Assembly: GCA_945901965.1 (NCBI GenBank) | Contig: CAMDMN010000144.1 | Coordinates: forward strand, 1-5,964 | Source: Legionella genomosp. 1 | GTDB taxonomy: Bacteria; Pseudomonadota; Gammaproteobacteria; Legionellales; Legionellaceae | Length of the DNA stretch: 5,964 nucleotides | Direction: 5' to 3' | Shown here: piece after piece, positions 1-5,813 of the stretch | Layout of the letters: the number at the start of each line of letters is the position of its first letter | Numbering within the stretch: the stretch's first letter is position 1 | Translations under genes and position numbers: made by a program | Notes under the pieces: model-generated | Database searches by the model: none | The model's input: the letters and a program-made list of their open reading frames with translations, nothing else | What the model was told of the DNA's origin: nothing

Positions 1-11
1 CCAATTTATAA

Positions 12-119
12 TCGATCTATCCAAACCCATATCATTACCAACAAAGCTGTCTAGCTTTTATAGCCTTGATTTGTTACTTGTGGGTAATGATATGATCTGT
101 GACCGTTAGGATAGACCGA
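12..119 (-). repeat. Large interrupted inverted repeat at the 3' end of the flavoprotein gene
   Basis: Two nested pairs of arms are visible. The inner arms at 28-39 and 83-94 are a perfect 12-bp match (CATATCATTACC and its complement). The outer arms at 12-22 and 109-119 match at 10 of 11 positions. The single outer mismatch (15/116) is A opposite C on the plus strand but becomes a G-U wobble in minus-strand RNA, which is the direction of the adjacent gene. The right outer arm covers the last codons of the flavoprotein, and its stop codon (106-108) lies in the internal loop. A small hairpin (43-48 with 53-58) sits in the central loop. No U-tract follows on the minus strand, so this is not a textbook intrinsic terminator. 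It may protect the mRNA 3' end, or be a repeat element that donated the last codons. Confidence 0.55.
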
Positions 120-2196
120 GTGAAAGTCTGCTATCTTCTTTGGCAGCAATGTCAAGCTCATGACTTGATCTAGATTTAAATAAACCAACTGCAATTACTA
201 ATCTACTAGCATCTACATCTTCAAAGCCTTCTTTTTCAGCTAAGGCTGCACTTACCAATGAAATTTCAGATGATTCTGGTGATAAACGAGGATCTGATGG
301 TGTAGGAGAAGTAATTATTGGATTTTGACTACTTGCAATTAAATGACTAAGCTCTGCCATTGCCACTTCTATTCGTGGTAATAAATTAACTGTAAATATT
401 GGTCTATACATTATAATTAAAGCTTCTGCTTTTTGGTATAAAACGATTGCATCTTCTGTAGAGTGCATAATAAGATATTTTGCTTTTGCACATAATGACA
501 TAATTAAATGAAATATTATCCTTTCAAAAATACCCGTCTTTTTATCAGATCCTTCATAACTGATATATATTTCTAAAGCTTTTTCGACAACCCTAATAGC
601 ATTGTCATATTCTTTTTTTAATTTATAAACAATTGCTAAGCTATTATATGCCGTAAGCTTTTTCATTGCATAGGAACTAACTAAACTTGGAGAATCATAA
701 ATTGCAATCGTATTTTTAAATGCTCTTATAGCTAATGGTAAATTATTAGCTTTGACTAAATCACCACCAATTTTTATCATAATTAGTGCAAGCTTAACTA
801 ATAAATATCTAGCCCCTGCCCTTTCAAAAATAAATTCTTCTGGCAATGATGTTAATGCCTCTAATAAATAATCTTTAAGCGTAGTTAAACTAGACATCAT
901 TTCTGGCAGGGATTCTTCAGGAAAAGTTTTAAGTTTAAGCTCATGATCATGATATTCAGCAAATATATTTTTAGCACTTATATAGCTTATTCGACCTCGA
1001 GTTTCACCTAGTATTTTTGCTATATCTTCTTTTTGTTTACTATCTAGAGATAGAGTATACGCCTTTTCTAAAATTTCTTGAACAGGTAGAAGTGCTTCAA
1101 TAAAATTAGATTCCATCTCTTTTGCGGCATCTTTAATATCTTCCTTATGCTGCCAAATCATTCCTTTAATCTTCAATAAATATTCATCTGGATCAAAATA
1201 GCGTATTTTAGCATTTGCGATTACCATATGTTCGAATAAAGCATCTATTCGTTTCATCCCGTCACTAATACCATGAGCTAGCTGGTGTTGAGAATCAATT
1301 TGCGTGTCACCTAGAGCAATTACAGTTGGTAAATCTTCGCGCCTAAAGGCCACTTGTTGTAAGGCTTTTGCTTCTGATTTAAATGCAACAAATCTTGGTT
1401 TTTTTGATGGTGGTAGGTGAGTATAATTTATAGGGTGGCCGTAGCATTCAAGGACTGTTTTAACCCAACGATCGTAATGTTCAGGTGCTAAATTCGGTGG
1501 CGTATATAAATATAAACATACTTTACCTTTGCCAAAATAAGCTCCATAGCAATGTGGGAATCTTAATTCATTCCAACCAAGCTCTCTTAGTTTAATTAGT
1601 GATTCTGCAATATGAAGAGGATGCATTAATTTCAAAGATACATCAAAATTTAACCAGTAATAAGCTAAGCTTTGTGAAAGATCTCTCCATTTACGTTCAT
1701 CACCAATATTAACATAAGCAATAAAATGATTGGCTACTGGAAATTCGGTGATTTTTTCTAATTGAAATGGTAAAGATACAGAAATATCGTTTACAGCATT
1801 TATTACAATGCGACGTGATCCTGTGCAATCAAATACATATTCACAATCAATTAGTTCTTCTTTCCCTTCGGCATCCGCAACAACTAACCGAGCCTGACTT
1901 AGCGCATCTTTAGGTTTTATTTCTATAAAACGTTTATTTTCAATTTTTATGCCTAAACGTAATGCTATAGCAAATAAATGGCGTTCTAAATCTTTGATAT
2001 GACCTATTTTGTCAACAGGCCAAAAACTTTCACCTATTCCAATTTCTGCAGATCTAAATACATCAATATTTAAATGTCCAGGACGAGTGTAATCACCTCT
2101 GCGGGGATCTAAGACTATTAAATCATCAACACCTTCTTTTTTTAATTTAATAGCCGTATATAACCCAGCAGGCCCCGCGCCGATTATGATATACAT
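106..2196 (-). CDS. FAD-dependent monooxygenase-like protein with C-terminal TPR-like region
   Basis: Encodes 696 residues from the ATG at 2196. A TTG one codon earlier is in frame, but the AGGTGA Shine-Dalgarno sequence is four bases before the ATG, so the ATG is preferred. Residues 1-30 form a Rossmann beta-alpha-beta FAD site: GAGPAG at 6-11 and an acidic residue at the end of strand two (D30). The region around 62-90 (IGHIKDLERHLFAIALRLGI) resembles the helix after the flavin site in MICAL and p-hydroxybenzoate hydroxylase-fold monooxygenases. FDCTG at 122-126 takes the place of the usual GADG. LGD at 295-297, followed by GISDG at 309-313, is the second FAD-contacting motif. Residues about 330-460 are helical. 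About 470-605 read as TPR-like helix pairs (for example 475-500 and 515-545). A Ser/Pro-rich linker (about 622-645) leads to a charged tail. No signal peptide or membrane segment is seen. The substrate is unknown. A role as a host-directed enzyme is inference only. Confidence 0.8.
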   Translation of the reverse strand: MYIIIGAGPAGLYTAIKLKKEGVDDLIVLDPRRGDYTRPGHLNIDVFRSAEIGIGESFWPVDKIGHIKDLERHLFAIALRLGIKIENKRFIEIKPKDALSQARLVVADAEGKEELIDCEYVFDCTGSRRIVINAVNDISVSLPFQLEKITEFPVANHFIAYVNIGDERKWRDLSQSLAYYWLNFDVSLKLMHPLHIAESLIKLRELGWNELRFPHCYGAYFGKGKVCLYLYTPPNLAPEHYDRWVKTVLECYGHPINYTHLPPSKKPRFVAFKSEAKALQQVAFRREDLPTVIALGDTQIDSQHQLAHGISDGMKRIDALFEHMVIANAKIRYFDPDEYLLKIKGMIWQHKEDIKDAAKEMESNFIEALLPVQEILEKAYTLSLDSKQKEDIAKILGETRGRISYISAKNIFAEYHDHELKLKTFPEESLPEMMSSLTTLKDYLLEALTSLPEEFIFERAGARYLLVKLALIMIKIGGDLVKANNLPLAIRAFKNTIAIYDSPSLVSSYAMKKLTAYNSLAIVYKLKKEYDNAIRVVEKALEIYISYEGSDKKTGIFERIIFHLIMSLCAKAKYLIMHSTEDAIVLYQKAEALIIMYRPIFTVNLLPRIEVAMAELSHLIASSQNPIITSPTPSDPRLSPESSEISLVSAALAEKEGFEDVDASRLVIAVGLFKSRSSHELDIAAKEDSRLSLGLS

Positions 2197-2200
2197 CAAA

Positions 2201-2206
2201 TCACCT
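2201..2206 (-). promoter_or_regulatory. Shine-Dalgarno sequence of the flavoprotein gene
   Basis: AGGTGA on the minus strand lies four bases before the ATG at 2196, and only one base before the alternative TTG codon at 2199. This spacing decides the start in favour of the ATG, giving 696 rather than 697 residues. Confidence 0.7.
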
Positions 2207-2226
2207 AATAATTTATTTGATGATTG

Positions 2227-2232
2227 ATTATA
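2227..2232 (-). promoter_or_regulatory. Candidate -10 box for the flavoprotein gene
   Basis: A perfect TATAAT on the minus strand lies 30 bases upstream of the ATG, predicting a transcript start near 2220 and a leader of about 24 bases that contains the Shine-Dalgarno site. No good TTGACA-like -35 hexamer is visible at 16-18 bases spacing, and there is no TGn extension, so either the promoter is weak or activator-dependent, or the match is chance in AT-rich DNA. Confidence 0.4.
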
Positions 2233-2318
2233 GGACAGATAACTTAATGTTTTATTAACGATTGGAATTGATTTAATATAACAATTACAAGGTAAAAAGT
2301 TGAAGTTGGTTACTTATC

Positions 2319-2480
2319 TTATTCAAATAAACATGCTAATTTATTGTTTAACATAATATCCCAGCGATATGAAAAAAAACCTACCTGCAACACCACTAAT
2401 AGGCCTAGGAATAAAAACCATTTATAGCTTTTTTCTCTTTCTTTCAGCTTAGCATCTTGGGGCTTCGGGGCTTTGTTCAT
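2319..2480 (-). CDS. Small single-pass membrane protein overlapping the peptidase gene
   Basis: A 53-codon ORF starts at the ATG at 2480, inside the last codons of the cysteine peptidase gene, in the +1 frame, and ends with TAA at 2319-2321. The overlap is 32 bases, and the ATG is the only usable start because an in-frame stop lies seven codons upstream. Residues 1-20 are strongly charged with net positive charge (K3, K6, K11, K13, R15, K17, K20). Residues 21-38 are a transmembrane helix (WFLFLGLLVVLQVGFFSY), ending in R39-W40 and a short tail. The positive-inside rule predicts the N-terminus in the cytoplasm and a periplasmic tail of about 13 residues. No strong Shine-Dalgarno sequence precedes it, which fits translational coupling to the peptidase. 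I recognise no family. A charged start, a well-bounded hydrophobic core and a polar end favour a real gene. The alternative is a C-terminal membrane anchor of the peptidase separated by a one-base frameshift. Confidence 0.55.
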   Translation of the reverse strand: MNKAPKPQDAKLKEREKSYKWFLFLGLLVVLQVGFFSYRWDIMLNNKLACLFE

Positions 2481-3777
2481 CTTTGCTTGCTTGTTGTTTC
2501 AATTCTTGATGCAATACTGATATGTTCTCTTCCAAACCATTTATTTCATGTTGAAGGTCATAGCTGATACCCGCCATTCCTGAAAGTCCATCAGATCTTA
2601 ATTGTTTAACAAAGGACTCAACACTCATCTGTTTAATTTGACCATTCCAACTATCTGCATAACAAATTTGATCATCCACCACACCATTAATTACCACGCA
2701 ATGATCATTAAAAGGACTGCCGGTATTTATCTCGGCCATAACCGGCCCGATTTCATAAAGATCTGTTTTAAGTGCTTTGATAAAGGCCTCTCTTCCCTCA
2801 GCATTTACGCGTGCACTTATATAATCCACCTTCCTTATATCCGATGTGATATTGTAGAGATTTTTTATTTCATCAGCAGACCTAAAACCACTCAACAAAC
2901 TTTTGTTTTGTACTGCGTGGTAAGTGCTGCCCAAAGATCCATGTACACCATTTAAAAATTGAATGTAGACATTTATTTTAGCTAAAATAGCTGCTGTTTT
3001 CTCTGCTGCTCCTGGAGTAACATTCAACTGAATAGCTTCTTTTTTTAATTGATTTAATTTGTGTAAAACGTCTTCTATTTCTATTTTTTGAAAATGATTA
3101 ATCATGGCTGCTGAAGTATCACTACAGCTATAAAAAGTTGGTTGTTTTTTTATGACATGCTTTAGTGGATAAAATATATTTCCGACTAAATCAAGACCAT
3201 GCCTTTCAGGAATAATTTCATCCGTTGTTTTGCAATCTTTCTCAGGACTTATCTTCCCATACGCGCGCGTCTGTCGCATTAAGGCAAGCATTATCTTATT
3301 GGGACTTGATACCTCAAAATAGGCTGACGGGACCGCATCTCGTGATTTACTGACACCATCGTGACTTTTAACTGGTTGAGCTAATAATTGCTCACTTAAA
3401 AAGTTAATTCTATCCCGTGATTTTTCAGTTGATAAGAATTTATCTTTAGCTATCAAATATTTTTCTGCAAGTTCGATAATTTCTCTGTATTTTTGGAGTG
3501 TATCGCGGTAGATCGGAATAAAGCCTTCATTTTCTTGACATTGAATCTTTTGGGAAATTATACGCTCTCGCATATTAACGATAGTATTCCTAATAACTTC
3601 CCATTTTTTAGCACTAGTCACTTTCAACAAATTGAAGCGATTCAGTTCAAGGTCAGAAAACTGGCTTGGGGTTAATTCCCTCGAGTCATCTTCTTGCTGA
3701 TCTAGCCCTTCGGTTGCCTTTTTTTGAAATAACGCCATGGCATCTATTAAACGCTCATTTTCCATAATTGCGCCCAT
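2449..3777 (-). CDS. C39/papain-like cysteine peptidase candidate
   Basis: Encodes 442 residues. The central and C-terminal part carries the order of a papain-fold C39-like peptidase. Q212 is six residues before C218 in QPTFYSCSDTSAAMINHF, giving the oxyanion glutamine and nucleophile. H359 lies in NDHCVVINGV and D375 in CYADSWNG. An ESF segment near 387-389 follows where C39-like domains often have a conserved helix. The N-terminal 200 residues are mostly helical and charged, with likely coiled coil about 95-135. Residues 411-432 form a second short helix or coiled coil. No signal peptide or membrane segment is seen. About 130 residues separate Cys and His, with a helical insertion at 230-275. 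The start at 3777 is supported by GAGGT seven bases upstream; a second ATG at 3765 lacks one. The gene overlaps the small membrane protein gene downstream, suggesting co-translation. Function and substrate are unknown; deamidase, transglutaminase or acetyltransferase-like papain folds cannot be excluded. Confidence 0.7.
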   Translation of the reverse strand: MGAIMENERLIDAMALFQKKATEGLDQQEDDSRELTPSQFSDLELNRFNLLKVTSAKKWEVIRNTIVNMRERIISQKIQCQENEGFIPIYRDTLQKYREIIELAEKYLIAKDKFLSTEKSRDRINFLSEQLLAQPVKSHDGVSKSRDAVPSAYFEVSSPNKIMLALMRQTRAYGKISPEKDCKTTDEIIPERHGLDLVGNIFYPLKHVIKKQPTFYSCSDTSAAMINHFQKIEIEDVLHKLNQLKKEAIQLNVTPGAAEKTAAILAKINVYIQFLNGVHGSLGSTYHAVQNKSLLSGFRSADEIKNLYNITSDIRKVDYISARVNAEGREAFIKALKTDLYEIGPVMAEINTGSPFNDHCVVINGVVDDQICYADSWNGQIKQMSVESFVKQLRSDGLSGMAGISYDLQHEINGLEENISVLHQELKQQASKDEQSPEAPRC

Positions 3778-3781
3778 ATAA

Positions 3782-3796
3782 TAACCTCATAGGTTA
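3782..3796 (-). promoter_or_regulatory. Ribosome binding site inside a short hairpin, peptidase gene
   Basis: The minus-strand sequence TAACCT-ATG-AGGTTA is a perfect 6-bp inverted repeat with a three-base loop. The right arm contains most of the Shine-Dalgarno sequence GAGGT, which ends six bases before the ATG at 3777. If the transcript starts upstream of 3796, this hairpin could partly mask the ribosome binding site. The Shine-Dalgarno call is firmer than the regulatory reading. Confidence 0.45.
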
Positions 3797-3805
3797 ATAA
3801 TAGCA
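3797..3805 (-). promoter_or_regulatory. Candidate extended -10 promoter of the peptidase gene
   Basis: TGCTATTAT on the minus strand fits the extended -10 form TGnTATAAT with one mismatch, and no convincing -35 hexamer is present. It would start transcription near 3790, leaving a leader of about 13 bases that keeps the Shine-Dalgarno site but loses the left arm of the hairpin at 3782-3796. The two readings therefore exclude each other unless a more distal promoter is also used. Confidence 0.35.
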
Positions 3806-3952
3806 CATTAACGTGGAAAAATGGTGTTAATCAGAAATGGATAGTTTAAAGCAAAGATTACGGAACAAAGGCCAACCCAAGGGATAACAAACCCTCAGGC
3901 CGACAATCTGGTTGCCATATAAACGGAAGGAGTTGACGCTGGAGTATTTATA

Positions 3953-4489
3953 TTAGACATTTTCCTGCTGAAAACGACTAATACTATCCATAATTTCCTT
4001 CCGGGCAAGCTCAGGGCCTTCCCAGCCGTCTATTTTAACCCATTTCCCCTCTTCTAAATCTTTATAATGAGTAAAGAAATGTTCAATTGCTAATAATAGA
4101 TGCGGTGGTAGGTCTTTATAGGTTTCAACAGATTCATATATTTTTGATAATTTAGTAATCGGGACTGCAAGTAATTTAGCGTCAACTCCTGATTCGTCGG
4201 TCATTTTAAGCACACCAACTACACGACAACGAATTCCTATGCCGCTATTTAAAGCTACTGGAGTAATTACTAATACATCAACTGGATCGCCATCTTCTGA
4301 TAGGGTTTCAGGAATATACCCATAATTAGTTGGGTAAAACATTGGTGTTGATAAAAATCTATCAACAAATAATGCACCGGATGCTTTATCAACTTCATAT
4401 TTAACCGGCTCACCATGCATAGGGATTTCAATGATTACATTAATTTCATTCGGTACATCACGACCACTACTAATACTTTTTAGACCCAT
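3953..4489 (-). CDS. ppa: Inorganic pyrophosphatase, family I, soluble
   Basis: Hydrolyses pyrophosphate to two phosphates in the cytoplasm, with divalent metal, pulling biosynthetic reactions forward. The 178-residue product from the ATG at 4489 is close to the E. coli enzyme in length and alignable throughout. The family signature is DGDPVDV at 66-72. All active-site residues known for E. coli Ppa have counterparts one position on: E21, K30, E32, R44, Y52, Y56, D66, D68, D71, D98, D103, K105, Y142, K143. In-frame TTG (4501) and GTG (4498) codons would add four or three residues. They are rejected because the MGLKS start matches the usual N-terminus and because the TATAAT box at 4505-4510 would place the transcript start near 4498. 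The gene is followed by a 175-base gap and appears to be transcribed on its own. Confidence 0.97.
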   Translation of the reverse strand: MGLKSISSGRDVPNEINVIIEIPMHGEPVKYEVDKASGALFVDRFLSTPMFYPTNYGYIPETLSEDGDPVDVLVITPVALNSGIGIRCRVVGVLKMTDESGVDAKLLAVPITKLSKIYESVETYKDLPPHLLLAIEHFFTHYKDLEEGKWVKIDGWEGPELARKEIMDSISRFQQENV

Positions 4490-4504
4490 TTTTAACACCA
4501 ATAG

Positions 4505-4533
4505 ATTATAGAAAACGAGATATTATGCGTAAA
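4505..4533 (-). promoter_or_regulatory. Sigma70-type promoter of ppa
   Basis: On the minus strand TTTACG (4528-4533), four of six matches to TTGACA, is followed after exactly 17 bases by a perfect TATAAT (4505-4510). The predicted start near 4498 leaves a leader of only about 9 bases before the ATG at 4489, with just a weak GGTG-like element nearby. The promoter separates ppa from the upstream ankyrin gene. Confidence 0.5.
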
Positions 4534-4572
4534 TTATTTTTAAAAGGCAAAAAATATATTTACTTAAGTAGA

Positions 4573-4638
4573 AGTAGCCTGATTAGCAGCAACCAGGATC
4601 CCAAGATTAAAATCCTGGTTGCTGCTAACCAGGCTACT
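4573..4638 (-). repeat. Nested palindrome (27-bp arms) after the ankyrin gene
   Basis: The arms at 4573-4599 and 4612-4638 match at 26 of 27 positions around a 12-base loop (4600-4611). The only mismatch, 4582/4629, is A opposite C on plus but a G-U pair in minus-strand RNA, the sense of the ankyrin gene whose stop codon ends 3 bases away. Each arm is itself an inverted repeat: 4614-4633 reads CCTGGTT-GCTGCT-AACCAGG and 4578-4597 is its complement with one change. The RNA can therefore fold as one long stem or as two 7-bp hairpins. On the minus strand six T residues (complement of 4549-4554) come only about 18 bases after the stem, too far for a standard intrinsic terminator. It may act as mRNA 3'-end protection, an RNase III site, or a dispersed REP/BIME-like element. 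Confidence 0.8.
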
Positions 4639-4641
4639 ATA

Positions 4642-5655
4642 TTAGCCAAAGGAGTGAGCGGATCTAGCTTCATCAGCTTCAATTATTCCATGTTTTCTAA
4701 AGAATGTAATCACCTGCGAACCGGCATCTAACGCTCTAATCTGCTTTCCAAATAAAGCGTTTGTTTTTTCAAAAGCCTCTGCTAAATCTACTGGATCACT
4801 TGATGATTGATTTAAAAATTCAGCCAATATACCCATTTCTGCAAGGCTAATCATCTGTATTCCAAGATCATCATTAGAATGAGCTCTAGTATATTTATCA
4901 AGGCTATTCATTAATTGATGGCCTTCTTCAATAATTTGTACTGGAGTCATCGATGTACTTGAGGCACCTGCAGCGCTAATATTTAAAGGCCTATTGGCGG
5001 CATAGATTGCTAGACTTTTTCCAAATGATATAGCCTCTTCTGCAATAACGGCAATCCCTCGTAATAGATCTCTACGGGGTGCAAACATTGAAGCGGCAAT
5101 TGATCCTGATCCATGAATACCTAGAGTAGTTAATGAATCTGTCATCGAAGCCTCTAAACTTTCCTCTTCTATTACTGCCATATCAATTAGACTACTAAGT
5201 CCCGTCCCCGTTGATTTAAATACAGCTTGAACTATCTTAGCAGCTATTTTTCGACGCAATGGATCAAGATCTTCCAGTGCAATAGAATTAAGGGCTTTGA
5301 AAAGCAAAATCAAACAAATAGAACCTGGCTCAGCATATTTTATAGCAATTTTACCAAAAGCATCTTTAATTAAAGGATCTGCTTTTCTATCAAGTAATAA
5401 TTGAAGTGCTTTAACCTTACCATTTTTTGCCGCATAACTAAGGGCCGTAAGACCATCTTGATCTTGCACATTTACATCAGCCCCAAAAGCCAATAACTTC
5501 TCCATCATGTCGATTTTATCTAAAGTCGCTGCAAAGCTAAGTAATGTGCGCTTTCTATGTGGATCAGAGGCATTAATATCAATTAAGTTTTTACTAAGTA
5601 AGCTCTCTAGTTCTGCAGTTGTTGGTTTAAGGATAGCTAAAAAATACTCTTTCAT
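4642..5655 (-). CDS. Ankyrin-repeat protein with long unassigned C-terminal domain
   Basis: Encodes 337 residues. Ankyrin repeats are at the N-terminus: a degenerate first unit about 3-30, a clear repeat at 34-66 (LLSFAATLDKIDMMEKLLAFGADVN), a near-consensus repeat at 67-99 (DGLTALSYAAKNGKVKALQL onward) and a partial capping unit about 100-122. Ankyrin repeats bind other proteins. Residues 125-337 are mostly helical and match no family I recognise; no catalytic motif, signal peptide or membrane helix is evident. The ATG at 5655 is preceded only by a weak purine-rich AAAGAGA stretch. A promoter candidate lies at 5688-5717. The gene is divergent from the HIT-family gene and is followed 3 bases after its stop by the nested palindrome. 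Such proteins are often secreted effectors in intracellular bacteria, but secretion is not shown here. Confidence 0.85.
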   Translation of the reverse strand: MKEYFLAILKPTTAELESLLSKNLIDINASDPHRKRTLLSFAATLDKIDMMEKLLAFGADVNVQDQDGLTALSYAAKNGKVKALQLLLDRKADPLIKDAFGKIAIKYAEPGSICLILLFKALNSIALEDLDPLRRKIAAKIVQAVFKSTGTGLSSLIDMAVIEEESLEASMTDSLTTLGIHGSGSIAASMFAPRRDLLRGIAVIAEEAISFGKSLAIYAANRPLNISAAGASSTSMTPVQIIEEGHQLMNSLDKYTRAHSNDDLGIQMISLAEMGILAEFLNQSSSDPVDLAEAFEKTNALFGKQIRALDAGSQVITFFRKHGIIEADEARSAHSFG

Positions 5656-5687
5656 GGAATTTCTCTTTGCCTATAAAATGGACGCGC

Positions 5688-5717
5688 ATTATTGCATAAT
5701 TTAAAGCAGTTTGGCAA
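5688..5717 (-). promoter_or_regulatory. Promoter candidate of the ankyrin gene
   Basis: On the minus strand TTGCCA (5712-5717), five of six matches to the -35 consensus, is followed after 18 bases by AATAAT (5688-5693), five of six matches to the -10 consensus. The predicted start near 5681 gives a leader of about 25 bases. The -10 box is part of a small palindrome, ATTAT-TGC-ATAAT at 5688-5700. Confidence 0.45.
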
Positions 5718-5751
5718 TAAATGTAGCTCAGATCACCTTGACTTAGATTAA

Positions 5752-5764
5752 ATTTGTGACAAAT
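5752..5764. promoter_or_regulatory. Operator-like palindrome over the HIT gene -35 region
   Basis: ATTTGT-G-ACAAAT is a perfect 6-bp inverted repeat around one central base. It overlaps the -35 hexamer of the HIT gene promoter, where a dimeric repressor could block polymerase. I cannot assign it to a known regulator, and a short AT-rich palindrome may arise by chance. Confidence 0.3.
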
Positions 5765-5782
5765 GCAAAGTCTCGGTATAAT
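5754..5782 (+). promoter_or_regulatory. Promoter of the HIT-family gene
   Basis: TTGTGA (5754-5759), four of six matches to TTGACA, is followed after 17 bases by a perfect TATAAT (5777-5782). The predicted start near 5789 leaves a leader of about 25 bases containing the GAGGA ribosome binding site. Confidence 0.55.
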
Positions 5783-5813
5783 CCTTTAAAATTGCAAATA
5801 TGGCGAGGATATA

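Noticed and set aside
2372..2403. Apparent intrinsic terminator on the minus strand: 6-bp stem (2380-2385 with 2398-2403) followed by eight T residues
   Set aside because: It lies within the 53-residue membrane protein ORF, where the T-run encodes phenylalanines of the hydrophobic helix, and two of its six pairs are G-U.
2602..2955. Plus-strand ORF of 117 residues
   Set aside because: It lies wholly opposite the cysteine peptidase gene, has a cysteine-, isoleucine- and tyrosine-rich composition without domain features, and is best explained as an antisense shadow.
3870..3901. Hairpin downstream of ppa (GGCC arms at 3870-3873 and 3898-3901, AGGG/CCCT inside) as a terminator
   Set aside because: The stem is two 4-bp pieces separated by an uneven internal loop and followed only by TTTGTT, too weak to call a terminator.
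3908..3915. CTGGTTGC matching part of the nested palindrome at 4615-4622
   Set aside because: Eight matching bases without the rest of the unit is within chance for this window and gives no evidence of a second repeat copy.
4487..4501. Longer ppa starts at TTG 4501 or GTG 4498
   Set aside because: Non-ATG codons lie at or before the predicted transcript start and add residues absent from the usual family N-terminus.
4525..4731. Plus-strand ORF of 68 residues across the nested palindrome
   Set aside because: It overlaps the ppa promoter and the end of the ankyrin gene in antisense, and much of its length is simply translated palindrome.
5507..5704. Plus-strand ORF of 65 residues at the ankyrin gene start
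   Set aside because: It is antisense to the ankyrin-repeat coding sequence and has no ribosome site or recognisable domain.
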